NCBI RefSeq assembly: GCF_000226115.1
Contig: NC_016461.1
Coordinates: forward strand, 3,162,001-3,226,000
From: Thermothielavioides terrestris NRRL 8126
Lineage: Eukaryota; Ascomycota; Sordariomycetes; Sordariales; Chaetomiaceae
Length of the DNA stretch: 64,000 bases
Direction: 5' to 3'
The position numbers were made by a program, and so were the translations under genes. Below are positions 44,482 to 55,189 of this stretch, in pieces. The number at the start of each line of letters is the position of its first letter. Position 1 is the first letter of the stretch. The notes beneath the pieces are model-generated. The model saw only the letters and a list, made by a program, of their open reading frames with translations. It did not search any database and was not told where the DNA came from.

Positions 44482-46161
44482 TCATCCCCGCGGAAAGGTC
44501 TGGCTATATCGGGCCAGCAAGCTGTCGAACGACGCAAAGGCCGGCGAGGGCCTCGCTCCGTTTGCTGCAATGTCCTCAACATTTTCCGTAACGAGGAATG
44601 TCTCATGAGGAGGGTCGACATCGCTCTCTACGTCGTCGGCTACAGGGCCCGCCTGCTCGCCGATGCCGCCCTCAAAAGCTTCCGCAACGCTGGAGTACTG
44701 CGGCGTCCCCAGATAGTGACGTAGCGATTTCTGAGGTTTTTTGACAGGCTTCAACAAGCCCGCCTTTTTCTTCCTCAGGTACCGCTTGATCAGGGCTTGG
44801 TCCTGGACGTTCTCGGCCGGCTCCCAGGTTGGGTTTTGGTCCTCCGGCCAGTCGCCTGCCCAGAGGACAAGGTACTTGTGCACCTTCACACCCTGCTCCA
44901 CAAACCATTGGTCGTCGAGCAGGTCTTCAACTTCAAACTCGTCAGTTGGCGGCTCCTCTTCCTGCTTGACTTTTTGTTTCTTCGTCTTCCGCTGCTTCTC
45001 CTGCGGTCCAGCCCCGTTGGGGGCCGACATCTTCCGCTTGTTTGAGGAAGAATCTGAAGCAGCAACAGAGCCTGTCCTGACCCCGGGGGTTGAGAATCGA
45101 GAAGCTGGAACGGCGGGACTCGTTTTTGTCCTGGCCACAGGCGCCGCTGTAGCGGTCAATGCTGGGGATTCGAGCTGCTGTGGTGTGCTTAGCTGCGACC
45201 GAGGAGTCCCGTTTTGTTGGGGATGGCCGTTTCGGTTATGCGTCCTAGGAGCTGCGTCAGACCAGTTCTGCTGGCCGAACACACGCGCGCGCGCGGGATG
45301 CAACCGTTCTGTCGCGGGACCCGGGCTGTTGCCGAGTGGTAATGTTGATGTAGGTGCAGTAGCAGAACCCGGAGAGCTCGTTTTGATGGGTGTGCGAGCG
45401 GAGTCGAGTGGGAAGGGAACCTGTCCCGACGGGACCAAGCTCCCCGGCCGAGAGGGTGAATCCACTGCGGGTGTGTCGTAGTGGAGAGATAGCTGGTCGA
45501 CGGATTCCGACTCCGACTCCAGGCCCAACTCATCTTCGAAACCCACGCCCTCGGATTCAGCCTCGGCTTGCAGTTGCCGGCGGATGGCGGCATCATCCGA
45601 ATCCGCGTTGCTGGTGTCCCCGACATCCTCTTCATCTAGCATGCGGCCAAGCCTCCTCTTTTGCGGCGTAGACAGGGACGGGCCGGCGACCTGTTGGGCA
45701 AGCAGCAGAGCTTCGTCCGCGGGGCTCAGTGCCGGCACGCCAACGTCATCCATAGGGACCTTGGTCGACCGGCCGGGCCTCTTCTTTTGGGGACAGGCAC
45801 GCTGTTCCTCGGCTCGGCGGCGCGCCTGTTCCTCCTCTTTCCTTTCCAGGTTCTTGTACTCCCAGTCCTCTAGCTCGCGCGGCGAGACATAGTCGAGCAC
45901 CTTGTTGCACGGTATCAGCAGCCTGGCGGCGGGGAGATCGGTGAAGCCGATGTGGTAGTAGATCAGGCGGCGGGAAGCTTCGGTGGTATCCTTGTCCGCG
46001 GGCAGCACGAACTGGTCGATGATGTAGGCGGTCGAGTCCCGCGGAGGAGCCAGCGAGATGCGAGGGGGAGGCGGCCCGGAGCCGGGCACGTATTTGCGCA
46101 CGGAGGGAAGTGGTATCTCGATTGTCGTCTTGCGACGGGGCGGGACTCTGGCGTCGGCCAT
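44482..46161 (-). CDS. chromodomain protein
   Basis: A single exon of 559 residues. The ATG at 46161 lies in a strong context (ACCATGG). The N-terminal 100 residues look folded (RKTTIEIPLPSVRKYVPG, AYIIDQFVLPADKDTTEASR, YYHIGFTDLPAARLLIPC), followed by a charged helix (KNLERKEEEQARRRAEEQR) and a long Ser/Pro-rich region with basic patches near 390-405. Residues about 408-460 form a chromodomain: EFEVEDLLDD, then KYLVLWAGDWPEDQNPTWEP with the aromatic-cage-type Trp positions. Chromodomains read methylated histone tails, commonly H3K9me in heterochromatin. In this fungus, where RIP marks repeats, a silencing role is plausible but inferred. It could be an HCHC/CDP-2-type or another chromo protein; I cannot assign an ortholog. 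The nuclear signal is the KKQKVKQ patch. Confidence 0.88.
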   Translation of the reverse strand: MADARVPPRRKTTIEIPLPSVRKYVPGSGPPPPRISLAPPRDSTAYIIDQFVLPADKDTTEASRRLIYYHIGFTDLPAARLLIPCNKVLDYVSPRELEDWEYKNLERKEEEQARRRAEEQRACPQKKRPGRSTKVPMDDVGVPALSPADEALLLAQQVAGPSLSTPQKRRLGRMLDEEDVGDTSNADSDDAAIRRQLQAEAESEGVGFEDELGLESESESVDQLSLHYDTPAVDSPSRPGSLVPSGQVPFPLDSARTPIKTSSPGSATAPTSTLPLGNSPGPATERLHPARARVFGQQNWSDAAPRTHNRNGHPQQNGTPRSQLSTPQQLESPALTATAAPVARTKTSPAVPASRFSTPGVRTGSVAASDSSSNKRKMSAPNGAGPQEKQRKTKKQKVKQEEEPPTDEFEVEDLLDDQWFVEQGVKVHKYLVLWAGDWPEDQNPTWEPAENVQDQALIKRYLRKKKAGLLKPVKKPQKSLRHYLGTPQYSSVAEAFEGGIGEQAGPVADDVESDVDPPHETFLVTENVEDIAANGARPSPAFASFDSLLARYSQTFPRG

Positions 46162-47519
46162 GGTGCTATGGGGCCCGGGAGGGAGGAGGTGGTCGTCGAC
46201 TGGTCGAGGCGGCCTGCAAACACGCTCGTCTCGAGCCGCCCCTCCTGCCGCGCGTGCCGCCTCGCGCTGCTGCGGAAAAAAATAATCAGGCTTGCAAGGA
46301 GGGCAGAACTCGGCCAAGCATTCAGAGCCCAGACGGGAGCCACGCAGGCGTCATCGCACGCCCTGTTGGCCGGGCATCAAAGTGAAGGCGCCGCAGCGAA
46401 GGTTGGGCGGACGTTGACTGATTGGAGACGTTAGCTAAGCTAGCTTAGCTAAAAACAAACGTATCCTAAATAACCTCCTTAGTTCTATACCCATTTTGGT
46501 CAAGCTCATTTTCTCTAAACCTCCTTAAACTAAAAATAAAGTAATATAACTAATTAAAGTTTCTCTAACTATACTATTTTAACTTTTTTTAACTTTATAC
46601 TTATGATTTAATTATAATTCTTATTATAATGAGAGATGCAATAAAGTGGAGATATGCAAGATGTAGAGACATATGTATTAAGCGGGTGCTCCTTTTATGC
46701 AGCGTGGGAGGAGCACTGAGGTCAAGACACGTGTGCGCAGGCCTAACATGAGCTTTTAAAGCGCAAGAAGCCTAGCAGATAAAGCTACAAATGCCTTTGC
46801 TTGCGATATAATATTATAGAATTATCTTATAATAATAGCGATTTCTCATTTTGTTAAATATTAGCTTAGTATAATAGCTAGTTATAAATTTTTTATTTTG
46901 CCTTTTTAACCTCATTGATTTCCTTTATGTAGGGTTGTCTAGTATCGTACAGGGCAGTGGGTCTGCCGTAACATCTTCAGTTTGCCGTGATGAACTGGCT
47001 GAGCTAAGCTCAGAAATTGCGAAACCCACTGAGGAACAACATCCATTCTGAGCCTTGGAGATCGCTCATGCTGTGAGTTCCGCTGCACTCTACGGATCAC
47101 CTTTTAGCCCGAGCTGCTTTGTCTCATACAATCTGGAAAGTGCTAGGTCGGGCTTGTATGTACTGTACTTTACCCCTGCTAAGCGGGAGACCTTCCAGAG
47201 CTCTTATCGCTTATCGGGGAGCATGGTTGGGCGCCTGAGGCTTGCAAAAATCGAAGCTAGAGGGTCTCCACCACAGCTCTGCTGGTATTCCATCACTGCA
47301 ACTGTCTGCCAGAGCACGGGATACAGCTGAGCCCTGCACTCCGGGGGGAAATCAAGTTGCTCGAGACGACGAGCGCAACCGAGGCTTTCCCAATCTCCTC
47401 TCTCTTCCTCAATTGTTTCATCTCAGACTCCGCTCTCGATCGATTAGCTCCATACCCACTGGGATTCCGCGGCTTGCGACACCGATCATTCAAGGCGAAC
47501 CCGCAGCAACACGATAAAT
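46162..47519. other. AT-rich spacer/relic between genes
   Basis: The first 270 bases are presumably the promoter of the chromodomain gene. From about 46440 to 46960 composition becomes strongly AT-rich, starting with a TTAGCTAAGCTAGCTTAGCT palindrome near 46430, and resembles a decayed repeat, though no ends could be paired with confidence. The last 400 bases are the PAM17 promoter side. Confidence 0.45.
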
Positions 47520-48258
47520 ATGCTTGCCTCCACAGCATCGACCATGATCCGCGCAGGCGCCAGCCGCTCTGCTGGTGCGCTCCAGCCCACGCTCCTGCGC
47601 AGCGGCGCCTGCCCCTACTCAGCCGGCCTGACCATCTCCCCCTTCTCCACTACCGGCGCGCCCTCCCCGAAGCAACATCCGCAGCCCACCGTCGTCGGGC
47701 GCACCCTCTCTGCCAGGCCAACGCCTCCCTCCTCGCTCCTCATCAAGTACCACCGCGCCCAGCCGCCGCGCCGCAGTGCCTCGACCCACCCCCGCCACCC
47801 CCTCCCCTCCGAGCCCGCCACCCGCGACGCAGCAGCCGACGCCAGCGCGGCCGAGGTGGCCGCCAAGGCGCAGGCGGCCGCGCACCCGGAGCAGGTGACG
47901 CTGGACTGGAACACGTTCTTCCAGCTGCGCAAGGCGCGGCGGCGGTGGCAGTTCGGCTTCAGCGTGGTGGGCGCGCTGGCGGGCGGGTCGGGCGGCGCGC
48001 TGGTGCTGAGCTCCGGGCTGGCGGACAACGTGGTTGGCCAGATCCCGCTGGACCCGCTCATCACGCTCGGGCTGATGACCATGAGCTTCGCCGCGCTCGG
48101 CTGGCTGCTCGGCCCCAGCCTCGGCTCGGCCGTCTTCAACGCCCTCAAGGCCAAGTACAAGGGCCCCATGGCCATCAAGGAGAGCGAGTTCTTCGCCAGG
48201 ATCAAGAAGCACCGCGTCGATCCGAGCGCCAGCTCGGTGCGGAATCCAGGTGGGTTTT

Positions 48259-48327
<69 letters not shown>

Positions 48328-48508
48328 CCACGTTGTTCTTCTTACGTCGGGGCGTGATCACGTGTGACTGATTGACTGGCATACTGACTGACTGTTGCCG
48401 GCAGTACCCGATTTCTATGGCGAGAAGATCTCCAGCGTGGCTGGTTACAGGCAGTGGCTGAGAGACCAGCGGGCGTTCAACAAGAAGAAGGGAGGATCGT
48501 TTGTATGA
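47520..48508 (+). CDS. PAM17: PAM17, mitochondrial import motor subunit
   Basis: Exons 47520-48249 and 48405-48508 give 277 residues. Pam17 is an inner-membrane subunit of the presequence translocase-associated motor that helps TIM23 drive proteins into the matrix. The first 100 residues are basic, Ser/Ala/Pro-rich and lack acidic residues, a mitochondrial presequence. LDWNTFFQLRKARRRWQ is the family entry motif. Two membrane segments follow (FGFSVVGALAGGSGGALVLS and ITLGLMTMSFAALGWLLGP), then FFARIKKHRVDPS, and after the intron PDFYGEKISSVAGYRQWLRD, the conserved tail. The intron contains 67 T in a row. The gene is convergent with UBA4, with 227 bp between stops. Assignment is strong. Confidence 0.94.
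48261..48327 (+). repeat. T67 homopolymer in PAM17 intron
   Basis: 67 uninterrupted T residues starting 11 bases after the donor site at 48250. Total intron length is 155 nt. It forms nearly half the intron. Confidence 0.92.
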
Positions 48509-48735
48509 AATATCAAAATGGTGGTTAATGTGTTGATAAGCATGGTTGAATTCAGTTCCTGTGGAATGGCTCCCAGTTGTGCATGGGTCGTCGGGGATTC
48601 AACTGCTGTTCCAGTTTTCCAACTTGTTTCTTATTCACCCTTCCGGAGTTCAGGATCCGCTCGGTTGTAGCATAGGCAGTTCGGATATCTCCAAGCAACC
48701 AAACACAGTCTCCCTTTGGAACATAGCCTCACGGC

Positions 48736-50203
48736 TCAGATGAACGGAAAGGACGGATCCACCTCCTCCTTCCACGCTTTCATGCCGCCAGCGATGTCCA
48801 TGATTTTCCTCTTCCCCCCTTTATCCAGCCCGAGCTCCTTGAGCTTCGCCACCGTCTCCTGCGAGTCGAGCCCTCTCCGGCAGACTACGAAGATCGGCGC
48901 ATCCGTGTCAACTACCTCTGGGGGAAGGATGTCACGAGCCGAGCCTCCGCCGCGCTTGACAGCGGCAGCCTTCATGAGAAACTTGCCAAACGGTAGATTT
49001 ACCGCCCCATCAATGCTACCAAACGAGAAGTGCTCCTTCTCCCTGGTATCGAGGAGGATGTGTTCCGGCAGTTCCCCTTTCTCCTTGGCCGCGTGGTAGG
49101 CCGCCGCCGTGATCCGCTCTTCCGGGGGCAGATTACAGCTCGCTGTTGGGATACTGCAGAACTGCTCGTAGTTCGGATTGCCCGCTTTGATGCCCTCCAA
49201 TGTCAGAGTAGAGTTCTCCCCGCAGGCAAAACAGTTCTTCTTGCGGCCGCCCATCTTCAGCGCACGGAAGGAATAGGGGCCGACGGCACTGTCGAGGTCG
49301 TACGTGTAGATCAACAGCGTTGGCTGCTGGAGATTTCTTTCCGGTCCATTTTCCGTGTTCTGAGAGGGTATGTGCAGGGCTGAAGCCAGGATCTTGATGG
49401 CTTCCCCGGCTTGGGCCACGCCCATCATGCCCACCACGGGACCCATGATGCCGGCCTCGCCGCACGATACCATGGAACTTGGTGGCGGCGGCTTCCTGAA
49501 GCAGCACCGGTAGCAGGGAGCATATTTCCCGTCGACCAACCCCTGTGGAGTGGGTGGACAGTTCAAGACGATCAGCTGCCCAGACTTCTGGACCGAGGCG
49601 GCCGAGACGAGGGGCCTGCATAGTAGTACGCAGACATCCGAAATGAGGTACCGTGTGGCTGGGTTATCGGTGCAATCCATGACGAGGTCGTATTGTGAAA
49701 TGATGTCGGCGGCGTTCTGAGGGGTGAGATGGAACGGGTGGGCTATATATGTCGGCAGGGGATTCAAGCCCCTGAGGTGGCTGATCAGGCTGTCCACCTT
49801 CTTCATGCCGATGCGAGAGGTTGCATGGCCAACTTGGCGGTGGAGATTGGACATTTCAACCACGTCGCCATCGACAATGCCGATAGTGCCCACCCCAGCG
49901 CCGGCGATGTACTGAGCTGCCGGACACCCAAGACCTCCAGCCCCGATGATGAGCACCCGGGAGTTGATCAGGCGGAGTTGGCCTAGAATAATTAGCTTCA
50001 GTTGGAGTAGTAAGATAGTTTTGACTCTGTTCAGGAGAAGCATTACCCTGCTTCCCCATGCCGGGAACGATCATTTGGCGCGAGTATCTGTCAAACTCTT
50101 CCTCGGTAAGTCGGCGAGCGAGCCCATCTTGAGCGGAGTTCTCGGCAACCGAGGCCCCATTTGCTCCGTTGTGATTCCCCGTATCTTGCCCCATGGCTTT
50201 CAT
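48736..50203 (-). CDS. UBA4: UBA4/MOCS3-type adenylyltransferase-sulfurtransferase
   Basis: Exons 50203-50047 and 49982-48736 give 467 residues. The cytosolic protein activates the ubiquitin-like Urm1 for tRNA wobble-uridine thiolation and, in molybdenum-cofactor-using fungi, the small subunit of molybdopterin synthase (cnxF role). The E1-like domain shows RYSRQMIVPGMGKQGQLRL, the nucleotide loop VLIIGAGGLGCPAAQYIAGA, GIVDGDVVEMSNLHRQ and DLVMDCTDNPATRY. The zinc-binding CYRC and CFAC pairs and the MVSCGEAGIMGPV loop with the catalytic Cys are present. The rhodanese domain at the C-terminus carries HILLDTREKEHF and the persulfide Cys420 in VVCRRGLDSQ. All key residues are intact. Start 50203 is taken; a second ATG lies three codons on. 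Divergent from SLX9. Confidence 0.95.
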
Positions 50204-50763
50204 GACCGAACATGCGAATGCCGAGTGATCAAATAGCAAATCCAAAATCCAGGGAGTGAAGCGGCCAGTGGCCACATCGAACCATTTCTTGAAGTTGAGC
50301 CTCTCCAGGTCGCGGCGCCGATTCACTGCATGCTAACAGCCGCATGTACAATCTGTATGTTCTAGATCAAGCGAAGCATATAGGTACGGTGCCTGCCGCG
50401 TTCAGTGAAGAGCAACCGCCATTTCCAACCGCCGTTTCCGTGTTGGAGGGGTGCAGGGAGATCGTAGGGCTGAGATGGTGTGCCCCTCCCCCGCCACAAG
50501 CCGAGATCCTGGCCGGTCTTGGCAGACATTTGGCGCAGCCTTGTGGGGAGATTCCGCAGGCGGTGAGCGGCGTGCAACCGTGCACAACTTGCAGAGGCTC
50601 CACTTAAAAGTCCATTCTGCAGGGCCACCTCGAACTGCCTCGTCTTCATCAACAGAACCTTGGCGACGAGCTTTCGAGGCCCTCTCACCGCACGACATTC
50701 ACGGCTTCCATAACCCTATCGGACATCCATCTTGGGCGCTAGTGATACGAACTCAAAAACACA
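50204..50763. promoter_or_regulatory. shared UBA4/SLX9 divergent promoter
   Basis: 560 bp between two start codons facing away from each other, so it must hold both promoters. No TATA box or other distinct site was recognised. Confidence 0.5.
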
Positions 50764-51618
50764 ATGGTATGTCCCTCCCTTCCCGTCGACTCTCACCGCA
50801 CCCATGTCTCGATGCCCTCCGCACTAACAGGGCCAAACCACCACCAACCACCACAGGCCCCCACCGCGCCGCAGCAACACTCCGGCAACAAGCGCCTGAC
50901 AGCGCGCCAAAAGGCCCGCGCGCGCCTGGCCGACCCCCTGCTGCCGCGCAAGCTGCACCGCGAGAACAACGTGGTGGTCGACAGCTTCATCAACTCGAAG
51001 CGCGACAAGCGGCTGATCAAGCACTCGGCCTTCGTGTCGCGCATCACCAAGGCCTCCTCGAAACCCTCATCCTCATCCACCGGCAAGAAGCGCCGGCGCC
51101 CGAGCAAGAAGCTCGTCACGACGCTCGAGTCGCTCGGCGACGCGCTCGAGGACATCCGGCAGGCGATGGAGGAGGGCAAGGACGGCGGCGGCGACCCGCA
51201 GCGGGCGCCGATGGACGCGGAGCAGGCGCGGCAGGGCAAGGTGCGGCACAGGAGCCTGAAGACGCGGCCCGGGGCGCTGAAGCGGAAGGAGAGGCTCGTG
51301 AAGGGGGAGATGGAGCGGTTCGGGCGGAACCTGGCGCAGCTGGCGAATATCGCGACCGTTTCTTCTGCCTCTGCTTCTTCTTCTTCTTCTTCAGCTGCTA
51401 CTGCTGGTGGTAGTGGTGATGGTGGTTCAGGTGGAGCGGCGGCGGATGGGGGGCGGGAGAAGATGGACATAGAAGGGGACGGGGTAGCGCAGACAGAGGC
51501 ACAGTCACAGTCACAGGCACCAGCACAGTCATCAGGGACGTCGAGCCGGTGGGCGGCGCTCAGGAGCTTCATCTCGACGACGATGGAACAAAATCCTGCT
51601 TTCTTAGGCAAGACATGA
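50764..51618 (+). CDS. SLX9: SLX9 ribosome biogenesis protein
   Basis: The nuclear/nucleolar factor is needed for 40S subunit maturation and export. I place an intron at 50767-50856 directly after the ATG, so the protein starts MAPTAPQQHSGN, as fungal relatives do, and has 254 residues. Family landmarks are LHRENNVVVDSFINSKRDKR, LIKHSAFVSRITKAS, KKRRRPSKKLVTTLESLGDA, GKVRHRSLKTRPGALKRKER and the C-terminal SRWAALRSFISTTMEQNPAF. Between them is a Ser/Gly-rich insert of about 60 residues. The intron is 90 nt with no in-frame stop, so a retained form would add 30 residues and stay in frame. Convergent with the NEP2-type gene, with 449 bp between stops. Confidence 0.88.
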   Translation: MVCPSLPVDSHRTHVSMPSALTGPNHHQPPQAPTAPQQHSGNKRLTARQKARARLADPLLPRKLHRENNVVVDSFINSKRDKRLIKHSAFVSRITKASSKPSSSSTGKKRRRPSKKLVTTLESLGDALEDIRQAMEEGKDGGGDPQRAPMDAEQARQGKVRHRSLKTRPGALKRKERLVKGEMERFGRNLAQLANIATVSSASASSSSSSAATAGGSGDGGSGGAAADGGREKMDIEGDGVAQTEAQSQSQAPAQSSGTSSRWAALRSFISTTMEQNPAFLGKT

Positions 51619-52067
51619 ATACGAACATGCTTTACTCAGCATGCTGTCGGCATTGAAAGCAGTTTTCGCATTTGTGAAAGTCGACAAGCCCTGGCTGGAA
51701 ACTTTCAATTGGGGGTATCGTGTTTAGAGCCGCCGCTCTATGATGATCGTCTGCCCGCAATGAGTCTCCATGTCTTCCTTCGTTCCCCGTACCATCATAC
51801 TGCAACCTCCTTCGACATGCCTGATATTAGCCAAACCAGGAGGATGACTCGGTGAACATATTCGAAATCCGGCTAAAGGGGGGTCCGGAATCCCAGCCCA
51901 ACGCCCCGCTGCTTCAAACACCAAACGCCGCGCCGGGAGTACTCTAGCAGTCCCAAAACTCTTCATATCTCTTCCGGGCCTTACCAAAAGGTCCTTTAGA
52001 CCAAATTCCCAAACGCCATGAAAGTGGAAATAAAAAGAACGCGTCCTGCGACGCACAACCAGCAGCA
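51619..52067. other. convergent 3' spacer SLX9/NEP2
   Basis: Between two converging stops. A frame continuing the NEP2 region in another phase is open to 51724 but is not family-like. Nothing else is seen. Confidence 0.5.
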
Positions 52068-53013
52068 CTAGTCGATACGCGGGGGTTCGTCTGATGACCC
52101 GGCAAACGGGCTGGCGCTCCGTCGCCGCTCGCCCTCCTTGCGCAATGACTCGACGATCTTGAGCATCTCCTTGCGGCCCCCGTGGCTGTCGATCATCTTG
52201 CCCGCCATGGACATGGACACCTTCTCGTTCGAGCTGGCGTTGAGCAGCCGCTTGATCAGCAGGTGCCGCATCAAGATGCACACGAAGACGCCGCAGTCCT
52301 TGCTGTTCTCCTGCTGCGGGCAGTCCTGCAGGTGGTGGAACTGGAGGTTGATGCCGAGCACGTAGCCAAGCCGATCCGCGCCCTTCTTCGCCGCCGCGTA
52401 GTTCGAACCGCCTAGCGAGTCGTAGTGGAATGCGACCCTGTCGATGACGGACACGAGCAGGAGAGACCAATGCGAGCCGCTGTCGGCATTCCAGCGGTCC
52501 CGGCTATCGCTGATCGGGAGGAAAATGTGCGTGACCCTGTTGAACTTGGGCAGCGCATCGGCATCCGCCTTAAGGTTGGTGGTCTGCAGCAAGAGGTGCG
52601 TTACTGCCGGCCGGAGGAGGACGATACGGGCTTGCGGATACTTGGGCAAAATCTCCCGCTCGAGCCATCTGATAGCCGTATTAGAGGGGGCCGATTCAAA
52701 CATGTGACGGAGCAAAAAGTCGCACACATACTCTTCCCAGAAGGCGATGCTCTGCATGTCTCGTTAGCTGCGTGCGTAAACAGGAGATGGAAGGCAAGGT
52801 TGAGCATACCGTATCTGTGAGCCAGTCATTCTTGAGCGCCTTGATGTCCTCGGTCCATACTAAAAAGCGTGTCAATCATAATGGCGACAGAAACCCAGTT
52901 TAGATTCGACGTACGGCGCACATCGTGGTCTGCCCGGTCAGTTATCAGTATAAAAACACAAGCCTCGTGGACTCAAGAGGCTTACATGAGAGGTATGGCT
53001 TTGATGACGACAT
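52068..53013 (-). CDS. NEP2: NEDD8-specific protease (Ulp1/C48 family)
   Basis: Exons 53013-52986 (28 nt), 52929-52915 (15 nt), 52859-52810 (50 nt) and 52751-52068 give 258 residues. The cysteine protease of the Ulp1/SENP family most resembles SENP8/DEN1 and yeast Nep2, which cut NEDD8 from cullins. The start MSSSKPYLSYHDVRLWTEDI and LKNDWLTDTSIAFWEEY match that subfamily. The catalytic set is intact: His125 in SGSHWSLLL, Asp142 in HYDSLGG, Gln178 and Cys184 in QENSKDCGVFVC. The C-terminal 60 residues are charged. A SUMO-directed role cannot be excluded, but the short length and lack of an N-terminal extension favour NEDD8. The 15-nt second exon is unusually small and was placed because it alone restores YHDVRL. 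Confidence 0.88.
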
Positions 53014-55189
53014 CCCAAGCTGTTGACTGGTCAGTCCAATATCCCAAGTGAAAGGCTGTCCGCGACAAGTGTCTTGAGAAAGACGACCTGCGACGCTGCC
53101 CGTGGAACTACCAGCAGCAGTAACGCAAGCAATAACAGTGGTTTTCCCCCACCCGCTGCCGGCCCCCTAAGACGAGCCTCAAAATCCCGACGACCAACCG
53201 CGCCAGGCTAATATCCTTCGCACTTGCGAAACAGGACAAGAGCTTGTCGTGGAAGTAAGGCCGGACACCCGGTGGGCCCGCATCGAGGCAGAAATCCGAG
53301 GCCCTTACAGTGTCTCCAAAATGCCTGGCCATACTCTGCCGGAAACGCATCGTCATCGTCGGCGGCCGCGCAACGGGCCTCGAACCGGGTAGAACGGCGG
53401 CGGGGGGAGGGTAAGGAGGGGTTTCGGGAGGGCTGCTCGTTCTCGTCGCGGCGGCAAACCCGGGGAGCAAGGACGAGATTCCAGACACGGCGGATACCCG
53501 GACGATCCGAGACGCGAACGGGAAAACTGGGTCCGGCGGCCCTGACAAACCTTCTGGTGCGGACACACTTCAGTGTCCGAGGAGACGGGAGAAAAGGCGA
53601 GCGTGGGAAGTTGCTGGGTTGGATCTGTTGCCGTCGATCCCGTCGGTGGATTTTGTGAGGAAGAGGATGTGTTTGCAATGGGGCGGAACATGGGACTAAA
53701 AGGCGAGGCTTTCAAGCCTGCGGGATTTGGCGGCCCCGCAATTGTCAATTCAAGCATGCCGTGGACTCCCCACAACTGAATAGCTGCGCCCCGTCCTGAA
53801 TGGGCTGCCCTGTCCTGATGAATAAGCCTTCCCGCGCTAAATGGGACAGAAAATTTTCGACGCTAGCATCGAGATAGGCATCCAAAAGATAGGAACAGCT
53901 TTAGCTTTTAGTGTACTATGGATTCTTCCAAATCTTCACATGCACAGAAAAACTTAACACATGGATGATCAGCGAGGAAAAGATGAAAAGAGAAGAGCTT
54001 CCCCAGTGAAGACGTCACTGAATCCCCCTGGCGCATTGGCGAACTGCCGAGCCTAGAACCCATGGGCACGCCAAGCTTTGCTCCGGGCCGGTAGTTGGCT
54101 CGCAGGCGGGTGCGCTGGCCCAGCACCGAGGGTGCGACGTCACCTCACACAACAGCCACAAACCGCGGCCTGGATTGGTTTGAGGGAGACTTCATCGACC
54201 ACGAATTTCCGACCAATGACGAACGTGACTGGGTCAGCCGCTCCCGGAGTGATTCGTGAGCAGAAGCCATATTGCGGGCCTGGCATGTCGCACCACTTCT
54301 GCTTCGCTGGCATGCGGCCCTCCCCGGAGCGCGCGGCCAACCGAGACACCGAAGCACCACATGACACATTTATGCAAAACAGCACTTTCGCTTGCATGAG
54401 CACGGGGACGCTGTTGGATGTGCAGGGAAGGATCTCAACGGTAGACTGGCAACTACAAGCGTCCCGTTTTCGACTTATAAGGGATCGCATAGTTAAAGTC
54501 CCAATATTCCAAATTTACTGCAGAATCACCGCACTCTAACACTGAGTCCAAAAACCCGTTGCATGGTTTGCAGGACGACAGTGAAGTCATTGAGCAAAAG
54601 GACACGTTCTAAACTTGAAGTTCTTACACAATCGCCATGTATGGGGGGGGGGGGGGGTGGGGGGGGCAACACAGGGAAAGGAAAAGCAAGAAGTAAAGAT
54701 TTCCGGTGGCGTTCTCCAGCCGAATGCCGAGTGCTGATTCTTGAGTGAAACGCTGCAACTTTCTTTCAATGTTTGAAGTTGCTTGTTTCCACTGTTCCCT
54801 GAATCGTCGTATGGATATCTACCTAGCCAGCATTGGTGATGATTACCTACCAAGGGACATGACAATGCCCATTACATATCTACGATGATTCACCGCGACA
54901 CTGGGACCGGTGTTGTGGGAGTTGGCCTAGTCGAAGCCTCGGTTGCTGATGGAACTTGAAGAGAAAGGACGTTCAGTTCTGACAGCTACGCAGTCAAGTT
55001 CACTTCAGGTCCATAGTGAGTTTAAACGCTGAATATATTCTTTCTCACTCTGTCACTGCTACCCTTTGACTAGCCACACTGCGTGTCCAGCAAAATATGC
55101 GAGGAAATGTTTCGTCCTCAGCGATCTATGAAAGCTATCGCCGTCTGTTCAAGCATCCTCTTCCATCCGGTCGAGCCACTCCCTCTCCA
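53014..55189. other. spacer with uncertain minus-strand frames
   Basis: A minus-strand frame begins at ATG 53757 (MLELTIAG), and another downstream in a different phase contains PGVRPYFHDKLLSCFASAKD. They may be parts of one unrecognised gene, but I could not join them with convincing splice sites. A poly-G run lies at about 54643-54667. The rest shows no gene. Confidence 0.4.

Noticed and set aside
46162..46317. Upstream extension of the chromodomain protein
   Set aside because: It begins with TTG rather than ATG. The ATG at 46161 has an excellent context.
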